A DNA stretch of 13,520 nucleotides. It comes from JBHIFE01 sp046760985 (GTDB taxonomy: Bacteria > Chloroflexota > Dehalococcoidia > Dehalococcoidales > RBG-16-60-22). A program made the translations under genes and the position numbers. The notes beneath the pieces were generated by a model. The model had not been told where the DNA came from and did not search any database. It was given only the letters and a program-made list of their open reading frames with translations. Below are positions 6,373-12,674 of this stretch, piece by piece. Numbering within the stretch: the first letter of the stretch is position 1; every line of letters begins with the position of its first letter. Location of the stretch: NCBI GenBank assembly GCA_046760985.1, contig JBHIFE010000034.1, positions 1 to 13,520 of the forward strand, in the 5' to 3' direction.

Positions 6373-6711
6373 ATGGAAGTAAGAGCAGTAGCCAAAAATA
6401 CCGGGATATCGGCTCATAAAATACGCCCGCTAGTAGATATGGTGCGGGGCAAGAAGGTGGAGGAGGCACTGACCATACTCAGGTTTGCCCCAACGCCGAA
6501 TGCCCGGGTTGTTGCCAAGGTAGTGAAGTCAGCGGCGGCTAATGCCGAGAATAATTTCCAGATGTCACCTTCAGATTTAAAGATTATAAATATCTTTGCT
6601 GATGAGGCTCAAACTCTGAGGAGGTATCGCCCCCGGGCTCGAGGACGAGTCAGCCCCATCCGCAAACGTTCTAGCCATATTACAGTCATTGTTGCCGAGC
6701 GGGAGGAGTAA
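6373..6711 (+). CDS. rplV: 50S ribosomal protein L22
   Basis: L22 contacts all six domains of 23S rRNA, and its beta-hairpin lines the exit tunnel opposite L4. The 112-residue product has the N-terminal block SAHKIRPLVDMVRGKKVEEA (13-32), ANAENN (56-61) and the hairpin RRYRPRARGRVSPIRKRSSH (83-102). G91 and R92 keep the same numbers as in E. coli. AGGA (6363-6366) precedes the ATG by 6 nt. It abuts rpsC with no gap. Confidence 0.97.
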   Translation: MEVRAVAKNTGISAHKIRPLVDMVRGKKVEEALTILRFAPTPNARVVAKVVKSAAANAENNFQMSPSDLKIINIFADEAQTLRRYRPRARGRVSPIRKRSSHITVIVAEREE

Positions 6712-7764
6712 TTGGGACATAAGGTTCATCCAAGAGGTTTTAGAATTGGTGTCATACAGGATTGGCAGGCAAAGTGGTATGCTGACACCCATTATACTGA
6801 GTCCCTGCAGGAAGACCTAAAGCTTCGGCGGGCTATTGAGTCTTGGTATTCTGACGCAGCTATCTCTCTGGTGGAGATTGAGCGTCAGGCAAAAGACGTA
6901 ACAGTAAATATCCATACTGCTCGACCGGGTATTGTCATCGGACGGGGAGGACAGCGAGTTGACGAACTAAGGCTTCGTCTGGAAAAACTCCTTGGGAAGA
7001 GAGTTAGATTAAATATTCAGGAGATTCGGCAGCCAGAGCTCGACGCTTATTTGGTAGCCAAAACGATAGCTGAACAGATCCAACGCCGTGTTGCCTACCG
7101 AAGAGCAATGAAACAGGCGATTTTCCGCACCATTCAGGCTGGCGCTAAGGGAATAAGAGTCAGTTGCTCCGGTAGATTGGGCAGTGCCGAGATAGCTCGT
7201 CGCCAGACTATGCATGAAGGACAAGTACCATTGCATACACTGCGGGCTGATATTGATTATGGTTTTACTGAGGCACACACTACCTTAGGTCGGATTGGAG
7301 TAAAAGTCTGGGTATACAAGGGGGAAATCCTCCCCGAACCTAAGAGACTAGAAATCGAGGAGATGCCTGCTGAGCTAGCCATCGGCAAGGAGGCAGAGGT
7401 AGAGCTCGGCACTACTACTGAGCCGCTAGAAAAGCCAGCTGAACCGGTAGCAGTTAAAACTGCTGAGGTGACACCTGAAGTAAAACCAGAAGAAAAACCA
7501 GCAAAAAGAAGAAGAGTGAAAAAGGCAGTCGCCGCAGAACCGGAAGAAAAGCCAGCTGAGGTAGCAGCGGCTGAAATAAAACCAGAAGAAAAGGCGACAA
7601 AAAGAAAAAGGGCGAAGAAGGCAGTCGCCGCAGAACCAGAAGAAAAGCCGACTGAGCCAGTAGCGGCTGAAGTAAAACCAGAAGAGAAGCCGGCAAAAAG
7701 AAGAGCGACGAAGGCAAGTCCGGCAGCAGAAACGGAGAAAGAGAAGAAGAATGCTACAACCTAA
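6712..7764 (+). CDS. rpsC: 30S ribosomal protein S3 with a long repetitive C-terminal tail
   Basis: S3 forms part of the mRNA entry channel and helicase centre of the 30S subunit. Residues 1-215 are a normal S3: MGHKVHPRGFRIGVI, the KH domain with GIVIGRGG (73-80), CSGRLGSAEIARR (152-164) and HTLRADIDYGF (175-185). The protein reaches 350 residues, whereas S3 is usually about 210-240. The extra 120 or so residues are a charged, Pro/Ala-rich, presumably disordered tail with two full 32-residue repeats and a partial third (256-346). The start is TTG, directly after the rplV stop, with GGAGG at 6702-6706. The last 14 nt overlap rplP. The frame is open throughout, so the tail is not a sequencing break. 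Confidence 0.97.
   Translation: MGHKVHPRGFRIGVIQDWQAKWYADTHYTESLQEDLKLRRAIESWYSDAAISLVEIERQAKDVTVNIHTARPGIVIGRGGQRVDELRLRLEKLLGKRVRLNIQEIRQPELDAYLVAKTIAEQIQRRVAYRRAMKQAIFRTIQAGAKGIRVSCSGRLGSAEIARRQTMHEGQVPLHTLRADIDYGFTEAHTTLGRIGVKVWVYKGEILPEPKRLEIEEMPAELAIGKEAEVELGTTTEPLEKPAEPVAVKTAEVTPEVKPEEKPAKRRRVKKAVAAEPEEKPAEVAAAEIKPEEKATKRKRAKKAVAAEPEEKPTEPVAAEVKPEEKPAKRRATKASPAAETEKEKKNATT
7477..7737 (+). repeat. 96-bp in-frame tandem repeat encoding the S3 tail (2.7 copies)
   Basis: Copy 1 covers 7477-7572, copy 2 covers 7573-7668 and a partial third runs from 7669 to about 7737. Copies 1 and 2 match at about 80 of 96 bases and share an exact 20-nt block (AAGGCAGTCGCCGCAGAACC). Each unit encodes an acidic stretch (E-[VI]-KPEEK), a basic cluster such as KRRRVKK, AVAAEPEEKP, then an Ala/Val-rich end. 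The sequence just before (residues 237-255, EPLEKPAEPVAVKT onwards) looks like a decayed earlier copy. The coding strand is strikingly purine-rich. Confidence 0.9.
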
Positions 7765-8191
7765 AAGGGTAAAATATCGCAAAGCCCATAAGGGGCGTCG
7801 CCGGGGCAGCGCCCAGGCAGGTAATACAACCATCTTTGGTGATTTCGGTTTGCAAGCATTAGAGTCAGCCTGGATTACCAGTCGACAAATTGAAGCTGCC
7901 CGGCGGGCTATTACTCGTCATATTCGCCGTGGTGGGAAGGTCTGGATACGCGTTTTTCCGGATAAACCGGTCACTAAAAAACCAGCGGAGACCCGCATGG
8001 GTAGTGGCAAAGGTGCCCCGGACCACTGGGTAGCTGTAGTGAAACCAGGGAGAATCCTATTTGAAATGGCGGGGGTTGGCGAGAAAACGGCTAAAGAGGC
8101 GATACGCCTTGCTTCGCAGAAGCTTCCGATACCCACCAGATTTGTGGTAAGGGAAACTGGCGTAGCCCCTAGCAGTGATTCTACAAAATAG
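7751..8191 (+). CDS. rplP: 50S ribosomal protein L16
   Basis: L16 is a late-assembling 50S protein that contacts the elbow of A- and P-site tRNAs. The 146-residue product opens MLQPKRVKYRKAHKGRRRG and has FGLQALESAWITSRQIEAAR (32-51), the KVWIRVFPDKP stretch (63-73), ETRMGSGKG (80-88, R82 at the place of the hydroxylated Arg81 of E. coli) and KPGRILFEMAGV (98-109). The ATG lies inside the last codons of rpsC (14-nt overlap), so coupling is likely. Confidence 0.97.
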   Translation: MLQPKRVKYRKAHKGRRRGSAQAGNTTIFGDFGLQALESAWITSRQIEAARRAITRHIRRGGKVWIRVFPDKPVTKKPAETRMGSGKGAPDHWVAVVKPGRILFEMAGVGEKTAKEAIRLASQKLPIPTRFVVRETGVAPSSDSTK

Positions 8192-8205
8192 GGAGTTGAA
8201 CCAAG

Positions 8206-8403
8206 TTGAAGGTTGAAGAATTTCGAGCCCTAAGCCCTGAAGAAATGGCAAAGCAACTGGAGGAAGCTTACCAAGAGCTTTTCAACCTCCGCTTTCGCCT
8301 AGCCACCAGACAGCTGGTAAACCATCGTGAAGTTAGGATGGTTAAGAAGAAGATTGCCCGATTTAAGACCATAATGAGGGAAAAGGAATTAGGTATAAGG
8401 TAA
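8206..8403 (+). CDS. rpmC: 50S ribosomal protein L29
   Basis: L29 is a small two-helix protein next to L23 at the tunnel exit. The 65-residue product reads MKVEEFRALSPEEMAKQLEE, then ELFNLRFRLATRQLVNHREV (29-48) and a basic second helix. This is the family pattern, including the conserved LFNLRF core. The start is TTG at 8206, with GGGAG (8191-8195) 10 nt upstream. No ATG in this frame would leave a complete L29. Confidence 0.95.
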   Translation: MKVEEFRALSPEEMAKQLEEAYQELFNLRFRLATRQLVNHREVRMVKKKIARFKTIMREKELGIR

Positions 8404-8407
8404 GATT

Positions 8408-8689
8408 ATGGAAGGGAAGCGTAAAACCAGGTTTGGTCGTGTAGTCAGTAACCGGATGGATAAGACTGTGGTTGTCGCAGTAGAAACACCCATGCGTCAT
8501 CCATTATATAAGAAAACAATCCGAAGAGCAGTTAAGTATAAAGCTCATGATGAAAAAAATGAGTGTCGGCTCGGAGATATGGTAAGAATTGTAGAAACCC
8601 GCCCGCTTTCAAGACACAAGCGGTGGCGAGTGGCGGAGATAATAACCAAAGGAGAAGTAGCCGAGGTTCAACCAAAGGAAATAACCTAA
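8408..8689 (+). CDS. rpsQ: 30S ribosomal protein S17
   Basis: S17 is an OB-fold protein that binds the 5' domain of 16S rRNA early in assembly. The 93-residue product has GRVVSNRMDKTVVVAVE (10-26), LYKKTIRRAVKYKAHDE (33-49) and GDMVRIVETRPLSRHKRW (56-73), all diagnostic. It begins 4 nt after rpmC; the upstream AAGG overlaps the end of rpmC. Confidence 0.97.
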   Translation: MEGKRKTRFGRVVSNRMDKTVVVAVETPMRHPLYKKTIRRAVKYKAHDEKNECRLGDMVRIVETRPLSRHKRWRVAEIITKGEVAEVQPKEIT

Positions 8690-8706
8690 GATTTAGGTAT
8701 AGTGAG

Positions 8707-9075
8707 ATGATTCAGCCCTATTCCAGAATTAAGGCAGCTGATAATACCGGTGCTCGAGAAATTATGTGCATTAACGTGTTAGGTGGCACAAGGAAGAAAT
8801 ATGCTCGAGTGGGTGACATCATTGTGGCTTCAGTCAAGCGAGCTATCCCCGGAGCCGCCATGAAAAAAGGAGACGTGGTCAGGGCGGTCGTCGTTCGCAC
8901 CGCTCAACCCTACCGTCGTCCTGATGGCTCTTATATTAGGTTTGATGAAAATGCTGCCGTGATTCTTACTGATAAAAATAACCCCAAAGGAACCAGAATA
9001 TTCGGACCGGTAGCCAGGGAGCTAAGGGACAAGAATTTTACCAAGATTATTTCGCTGGCGCCTGAAGTTTTGTGA
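8707..9075 (+). CDS. rplN: 50S ribosomal protein L14
   Basis: L14 is a beta-barrel protein at the subunit interface that contacts 16S helix 14 and the silencing factor RsfS. The ATG at 8707 gives exactly 122 residues, the family's near-invariant length, and the standard start MIQPYSRIKAADNTGAR. GTRKKYARVGDIIVASVK (27-44) and the C-terminal NPKGTRIFGPVARELRD are conserved. The frame is open further upstream to 8563, but those residues lie inside rpsQ and do not resemble L14. The ribosome-binding site is weak. Confidence 0.97.
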   Translation: MIQPYSRIKAADNTGAREIMCINVLGGTRKKYARVGDIIVASVKRAIPGAAMKKGDVVRAVVVRTAQPYRRPDGSYIRFDENAAVILTDKNNPKGTRIFGPVARELRDKNFTKIISLAPEVL

Positions 9076-9087
9076 GGTAAGCTGACT

Positions 9088-9399
9088 GTGAAAATTAGAA
9101 AGAATGATTCTGTATTAGTTATTGCTGGTAAGGATAGAGGCAAAAAGGGCAAAGTGCGCTTTGCTTACCCCAAGAAGCAGCGGGTATTAGTTGAAGGTAT
9201 TAATTTTATTAAGAAGCACTCCAGGGCAAGAGGGCAGGTTAGGCAGGCGGGCATAATAGATTTGGAAGCGCCCATTCATGTATCTAATGTTATGCTGCTC
9301 TGCAATAAGTGTAATCATCCTACTCGGATCGGCTTTCGCTTTTTAGAGGATGGCAGAAAGGTTCGAATTTGTCGCTCTTGCAATGAGGTGATCGATTAG
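9088..9399 (+). CDS. rplX: 50S ribosomal protein L24, zinc-ribbon-like form
   Basis: L24 initiates 50S assembly and lies near the tunnel exit. The 103-residue product has the KOW motif at its N terminus (DSVLVIAGKDRGKKGKV, 7-23) and EGINFIKKH (36-44). The C-terminal part carries two CxxC pairs (C72/C75 and C95/C98), spaced like a zinc ribbon, around HPTRIGFRFLEDGRKVRIC. Cysteine-bearing L24 occurs in several phyla, while E. coli and Bacillus forms lack it. The start is GTG, 10 nt after GAGG (9074-9077). It abuts rplE directly. Confidence 0.96.
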   Translation: MKIRKNDSVLVIAGKDRGKKGKVRFAYPKKQRVLVEGINFIKKHSRARGQVRQAGIIDLEAPIHVSNVMLLCNKCNHPTRIGFRFLEDGRKVRICRSCNEVID

Positions 9400-9942
9400 A
9401 TGTCACGATTGAAGGAAAGGTATAGAAAAGAAGTTATTCCCACTCTTATGGAGCGTTACGGTTATAAAAATATAATGCAAGTACCCCGCTTGGAAAAGAT
9501 AGTGCTTAATATTGGGTTAGGCGAAGCGATTCAGGATGCCAAGGCTCTAGAAGCCGCCGAAAGCGACTTGGCTACCATTTCCGGGCAACATCCGGTAATT
9601 ACCCGTGCCAAGAAATCTATTGCTGCCTTTAGGTTAAGGAAGGAGATGCCTATCGGATTAAAGGTGACCTTACGTGGAGAGCGTATGTATCACTTCTTTG
9701 ACAAGCTGGTAAACGCGGTCTTGCCCCGGGTGCGTGAATTTCAAGGAGTTTCCCCAGACTCCTTTGATGGGCAGGGCAACTACACTCTGGGGCTTAAAGA
9801 ACAAATCTTCTTTCCTGAAATTGATTATGACAAGATAGATAAAGTACGGGGATTAGAAATATCAATTATTACTACGGCTAAAACCGCCGAGGAAGGCAGG
9901 CACCTGCTGGAATTACTAGGCATGCCTTTCGCTAAGGATTAA
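9400..9942 (+). CDS. rplE: 50S ribosomal protein L5
   Basis: L5 binds 5S rRNA and forms the central protuberance and the B1b bridge to S13. The 180-residue product shows KIVLNIGLGEA (33-43), ITRAKKSIAAFRLRKEMPIG (67-86), MYHFFDKLVNAVLPRVREF (97-115) and NYTLGLKEQIFFPEI (126-140). The ATG follows the rplX stop with no gap; GAGGTG (9385-9390) within rplX is the likely ribosome-binding site. Confidence 0.97.
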   Translation: MSRLKERYRKEVIPTLMERYGYKNIMQVPRLEKIVLNIGLGEAIQDAKALEAAESDLATISGQHPVITRAKKSIAAFRLRKEMPIGLKVTLRGERMYHFFDKLVNAVLPRVREFQGVSPDSFDGQGNYTLGLKEQIFFPEIDYDKIDKVRGLEISIITTAKTAEEGRHLLELLGMPFAKD

Positions 9943-9952
9943 TGGAGTAGGA

Positions 9953-10138
9953 GTGGCTAAGAAGTCAAAGATTGTAAAGTCTAAACGTCCGGCTAAATAT
10001 AGAGTGCAGCAACATAATCGGTGTTATCTGTGTGGTCGACCTCGTGCCTATATCCGTAAATTTGGCTTGTGCCGTATTTGTTTTCGTAAACTAGCACTCG
10101 CTGGTCAACTTCCCGGAGTGAGAAAATCAAGCTGGTGA
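9953..10138 (+). CDS. rpsN: 30S ribosomal protein S14, short zinc-binding type
   Basis: S14 completes the 30S head beside S3 and S10. At 61 residues this is the short C+ type (also called rpsZ). C24 and C27 (CYLCG) pair with C40 and C43 (CRIC) to bind one zinc ion. The C terminus GQLPGVRKSSW is the family signature. The start is GTG with GGAG at 9944-9947. In genomes with two S14 forms the cysteine-free one is made under zinc shortage; no second copy is in this window. Confidence 0.97.
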   Translation: MAKKSKIVKSKRPAKYRVQQHNRCYLCGRPRAYIRKFGLCRICFRKLALAGQLPGVRKSSW

Positions 10139-10156
10139 AAGGATTAAAAAATAGAT

Positions 10157-10555
10157 ATGACTGTCTCTGACCCGATAGCTGATATGCTAACTCGAATACG
10201 CAATGCCATTATGGCAAGACATGATTATGTATTGGTACCGACTTCGAGAACAAAGCTCTCAATTACTAAAATCCTCAAGGAAGAGGGCTTTATTACTGAT
10301 TATGAGGTGCTTAGAGGTAAGCCACAACGTGTAATTAAGATTCACCTTAAATATGATGATAATAAGCAGTCGGTTATTTCTGGATTAGAACGAGTGAGTA
10401 AGCCCGGATTAAGGGTATATGTGCAAAAGAAAGAGATACCCCGTGTCTATGGTGGATTAGGCATTGCCATTGTTTCTACCTCTAAGGGGGTGAAAACGGG
10501 GCAGCAAGCCTGGCGCCTAGGAGTTGGCGGTGAGTTGTTATGTTATGTATGGTAA
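10157..10555 (+). CDS. rpsH: 30S ribosomal protein S8
   Basis: S8 binds the central domain of 16S rRNA and, in E. coli, represses the spc genes by binding the mRNA near rplE. The 132-residue product has DPIADMLTRIRNA (5-17), VPTSRTKLSITKILKEEGFI (27-46) and the C-terminal signature STSKGVKTGQQAWRLGVGGE followed by LLCYVW. The ribosome-binding site AAAGGA (10138-10143) lies unusually far, 13 nt, from the ATG. I could not identify an S8-type repressor site by eye. Confidence 0.97.
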   Translation: MTVSDPIADMLTRIRNAIMARHDYVLVPTSRTKLSITKILKEEGFITDYEVLRGKPQRVIKIHLKYDDNKQSVISGLERVSKPGLRVYVQKKEIPRVYGGLGIAIVSTSKGVKTGQQAWRLGVGGELLCYVW

Positions 10556-10577
10556 GCTTACTTGGGAGTGATACATT

Positions 10578-11129
10578 ATGTCAAGAATAGGACGGATGCC
10601 AATAACTGTGCCACCGAGTGTGAAAGTGAATATTAAGGGGGACAAAGTTACCGTAACCGGTCCCAAGGGGGAGCTTAGTCGCCACTTAAACCCAGATATG
10701 ACAATTACCCTGCACAATAATAGCTTAACCGTATCACGACCCAGTGATAGTAAGATACATCGTTCCTTACACGGACTGACACGGAGTCTTTTAGCTAATA
10801 TGGTGGAGGGAGTAAGCAAGGGCTTTGAGAAGATTCTGGAAATAGTAGGTGTTGGTTACCGAGCGGAAAAAGTTGGGGATAAGCTAGTACTTCGCGTTGG
10901 GCACTCTCATCCGGTGGAGGTGTCACCGATACCCGGCGTATCCTTGGCTACAGAGGGAACAAACCGGATTAAAGTCACCGGAATCAATAAGGAAGCAGTT
11001 GGCGAGATGGCAGCTAGAATTCGGGCAATTCGTCCCCCCGATGCCTATAAAGGTAAGGGCATTAGATATGCCGGGGAGCTAGTTCGCCTTAAGCCAGGTA
11101 AAGCTGGTAAGGTTGTCGGGAAGAAGTAA
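10578..11129 (+). CDS. rplF: 50S ribosomal protein L6
   Basis: L6 is a two-domain protein near the sarcin-ricin loop where GTPase factors bind. The 183-residue product starts MSRIGRMPITVPPSV. It has GPKGELSRHL (32-41), the second-domain start LEIVGVGYRAEKVGDKL (87-103) and the C-terminal signature RAIRPPDAYKGKGIRYAGE, ending in a basic GKAGKVVGKK tail. GGGAGTG (10564-10570) precedes the ATG by 7 nt. The 22-nt gap before it is one of the larger gaps in the cluster but holds no visible terminator. Confidence 0.97.
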   Translation: MSRIGRMPITVPPSVKVNIKGDKVTVTGPKGELSRHLNPDMTITLHNNSLTVSRPSDSKIHRSLHGLTRSLLANMVEGVSKGFEKILEIVGVGYRAEKVGDKLVLRVGHSHPVEVSPIPGVSLATEGTNRIKVTGINKEAVGEMAARIRAIRPPDAYKGKGIRYAGELVRLKPGKAGKVVGKK

Positions 11130-11131
11130 CC

Positions 11132-11497
11132 ATGGGAAAAATTGAGCCAAGATTAGCGCGCTACCGAAGACATAGACGAGTTAGATTTAAGGTGAAGGGC
11201 ACAACCCCTAGACCCCGTTTGTGTGTTTTTCGTAGCCTAAACCATATTTATGCTCAAGTTATTGATGACTCACAAGGGCATACCTTAGTCTCAGCCTCAA
11301 CCCTTGACCCAGAAATAAGAAATGAGACAGATGGCAAAGTAAAGACAAGCCAGGCAGAGCTTGTTGGTGCCATAATAGCTAAACGAGCCTTGAGTAAGGG
11401 AATAAATCAAGTAGCCTTTGACCGTGGCGGCTATAAATATCAGGGCAGGGTTAAAAGCCTAGCCGAGGCAGCCCGACAAGGTGGATTAAAGTTCTGA
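11132..11497 (+). CDS. rplR: 50S ribosomal protein L18
   Basis: L18 carries 5S rRNA into the 50S subunit together with L5. The 121-residue product has a basic N terminus (RLARYRRHRRVRFKVKG), then RPRLCVFRSLNHIYAQVIDD (27-46), and ends with the family signature VAFDRGGYKYQGRVKSLAEA and RQGGLKF. It begins 2 nt after rplF with only a weak GGGAAGAAG upstream. Confidence 0.97.
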   Translation: MGKIEPRLARYRRHRRVRFKVKGTTPRPRLCVFRSLNHIYAQVIDDSQGHTLVSASTLDPEIRNETDGKVKTSQAELVGAIIAKRALSKGINQVAFDRGGYKYQGRVKSLAEAARQGGLKF

Positions 11498-11510
11498 GAG
11501 ACCGAGTCTA

Positions 11511-12035
11511 ATGAAGAAACCAATAAGCCAGATAGATACAACTGAACTGAGCCTAAACGATAAGCTAATAGCTATTAATCGTGTAGCTAAGGTAATGAAA
11601 GGGGGCAAGCGCCTCAGATTTAGTGCTCTGGTGGTTACCGGGGATGGTAATGGATATGTGGGGCTTGGCATTGGCAAAGCTAATGAAGTGCCAGCAGCAA
11701 TTAGTAAAGGTGGAGCCCTTGCCAGAAAGAATTTGATTAAAGTACCACTAAGTGGAACCACCATCCCCCATGAAATGACGGTGAGGTTTGGTGCCGCCAA
11801 GGTGCTGCTAAAACCAGCTGCACCAGGTACCGGTGTTATTGCTGGTGGTAGCATTCGGGCGGTACTTGAGGCATGTGGCATCAAGGATGTTCTGACTAAA
11901 TCGTTGGGTAGCTCGAACCACATCAATGTAGCCAAGGCAACAATGCTCGCCCTCAGCCAGCTCAGAGAGCCGAAAGAAGAAGTAGCCAAACGCAAGGCAA
12001 CCAATATCAAGGAGGAGACGGTAACCAGTGGCTAA
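11511..12035 (+). CDS. rpsE: 30S ribosomal protein S5
   Basis: S5 lies at the mRNA entry pore and affects decoding fidelity; mutations in its N-terminal loop give spectinomycin resistance. The 174-residue product has the double-stranded-RNA-binding-like domain with NRVAKVMKGGKRLRFSALVV (23-42) and GDGNGYVGLGIGKANEVPAA (44-63), and the second domain with AAPGTGVIAGGSIRAVLE and SLGSSNHINVAKAT. It starts 13 nt after rplR with a weak ribosome-binding site and overlaps rpmD by 8 nt. Confidence 0.97.
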   Translation: MKKPISQIDTTELSLNDKLIAINRVAKVMKGGKRLRFSALVVTGDGNGYVGLGIGKANEVPAAISKGGALARKNLIKVPLSGTTIPHEMTVRFGAAKVLLKPAAPGTGVIAGGSIRAVLEACGIKDVLTKSLGSSNHINVAKATMLALSQLREPKEEVAKRKATNIKEETVTSG

Positions 12036-12213
12036 GCTGCGCATCACCTGGATTAAAAGCAGCATTGGTTATCGGGAAAATCAGAGGAGAACCCTAGCCG
12101 CTCTTGGGCTTCATCGGCTAAATCAGAGCGTTGTCCATGATAACTCAATGGCAATTCGGGGCATGATTAATAAAGTGAAGCATCTAGTTAAGGTGGAGGA
12201 GGAAAGTTCATGA
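12028..12213 (+). CDS. rpmD: 50S ribosomal protein L30
   Basis: L30 is a small peripheral 50S protein. The 61-residue product fits the family in length and shows LRITWIKSSIGYRENQRRTL (4-23), LGLHRLNQSVVHDNSMAIRG (26-45) and a short basic-acidic end. The start is GTG, overlapping the rpsE end as GTGGCTAA. A strong GGAGGAG (12011-12017) lies 10 nt upstream inside rpsE. The last 4 nt overlap rplO as ATGA. Confidence 0.95.
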   Translation: MAKLRITWIKSSIGYRENQRRTLAALGLHRLNQSVVHDNSMAIRGMINKVKHLVKVEEESS

Positions 12214-12674
12214 GGCAGAATACTCTCTCCCCACCCCCCGGCTCTAAGCGAGCCAGGAAACGAGTGGGGCGGGGGAATGGTAGTGGTCATGGCACCTACT
12301 CCGGACGGGGCTTAAAAGGACAGAAGTCCCGAACTGGGCATAGGTTGCGCCCGGGCTTTGAAGGTGGGCAGTTGCCTTTAATCAAGCGCCTACCCCAAAA
12401 GCGTGGCTTTGCCAATATTTTTCGGACGGAGTACAATATTGTTAATATAGATAAACTTAATATCTTTGAATCTGGAAGTGAAGTAACGCCAGAAAAACTG
12501 GTAGCTGCCGGGGTGGTAAAATCACTGCGACATCCGATTAAGATTCTAGCTAATGGTGAGATTAATCATCCTCTTTTGGTAAAGGCAAACAAGTTCTCAG
12601 CAGCAGCTAAAGCCAAGATAGAGGCAGCCGGGGGTAAAGTCGAGGAGGTGGAGTATGCGGCCAAGGCAAGGTAA
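12210..12674 (+). CDS. rplO: 50S ribosomal protein L15
   Basis: L15 is a late-assembling 50S protein with a long basic N-terminal extension threading into 23S rRNA. The 154-residue product has this extension with GSKRARKRVGRGNGSGHGT (11-29), SGRGLKGQKSRTG (31-43) and FEGGQLPLIKRLPQKRGF (50-67), followed by a globular domain ending KIEAAGGKVEEVEYAAKAR. GGAGGAGG (12195-12202) precedes the ATG by 7 nt. Its stop lies 20 nt inside secY. Confidence 0.97.
   Translation: MRQNTLSPPPGSKRARKRVGRGNGSGHGTYSGRGLKGQKSRTGHRLRPGFEGGQLPLIKRLPQKRGFANIFRTEYNIVNIDKLNIFESGSEVTPEKLVAAGVVKSLRHPIKILANGEINHPLLVKANKFSAAAKAKIEAAGGKVEEVEYAAKAR

Noticed and set aside
7426..7833. Minus-strand frames over the S3 tail rich in Phe, Leu, Cys and Arg that look hydrophobic
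   Set aside because: They are the reverse complement of Lys/Glu/Arg codons in the S3 repeat; the hydrophobic look is an artefact.
8563..8706. Upstream extension of the L14 frame by 48 codons
   Set aside because: It overlaps rpsQ and is unrelated to L14; the ATG at 8707 gives the exact family length of 122 residues.
10556..10577. Possible operon break between rpsH and rplF
   Set aside because: The 22-nt gap has no hairpin with a U-run and no promoter-like hexamers, and it contains the rplF ribosome-binding site.
11486..12010. 174-codon open frame on the minus strand across rpsE
   Set aside because: It mirrors the S5 frame almost exactly; its low-complexity Leu/Ser/Ala sequence is typical of an antisense shadow.
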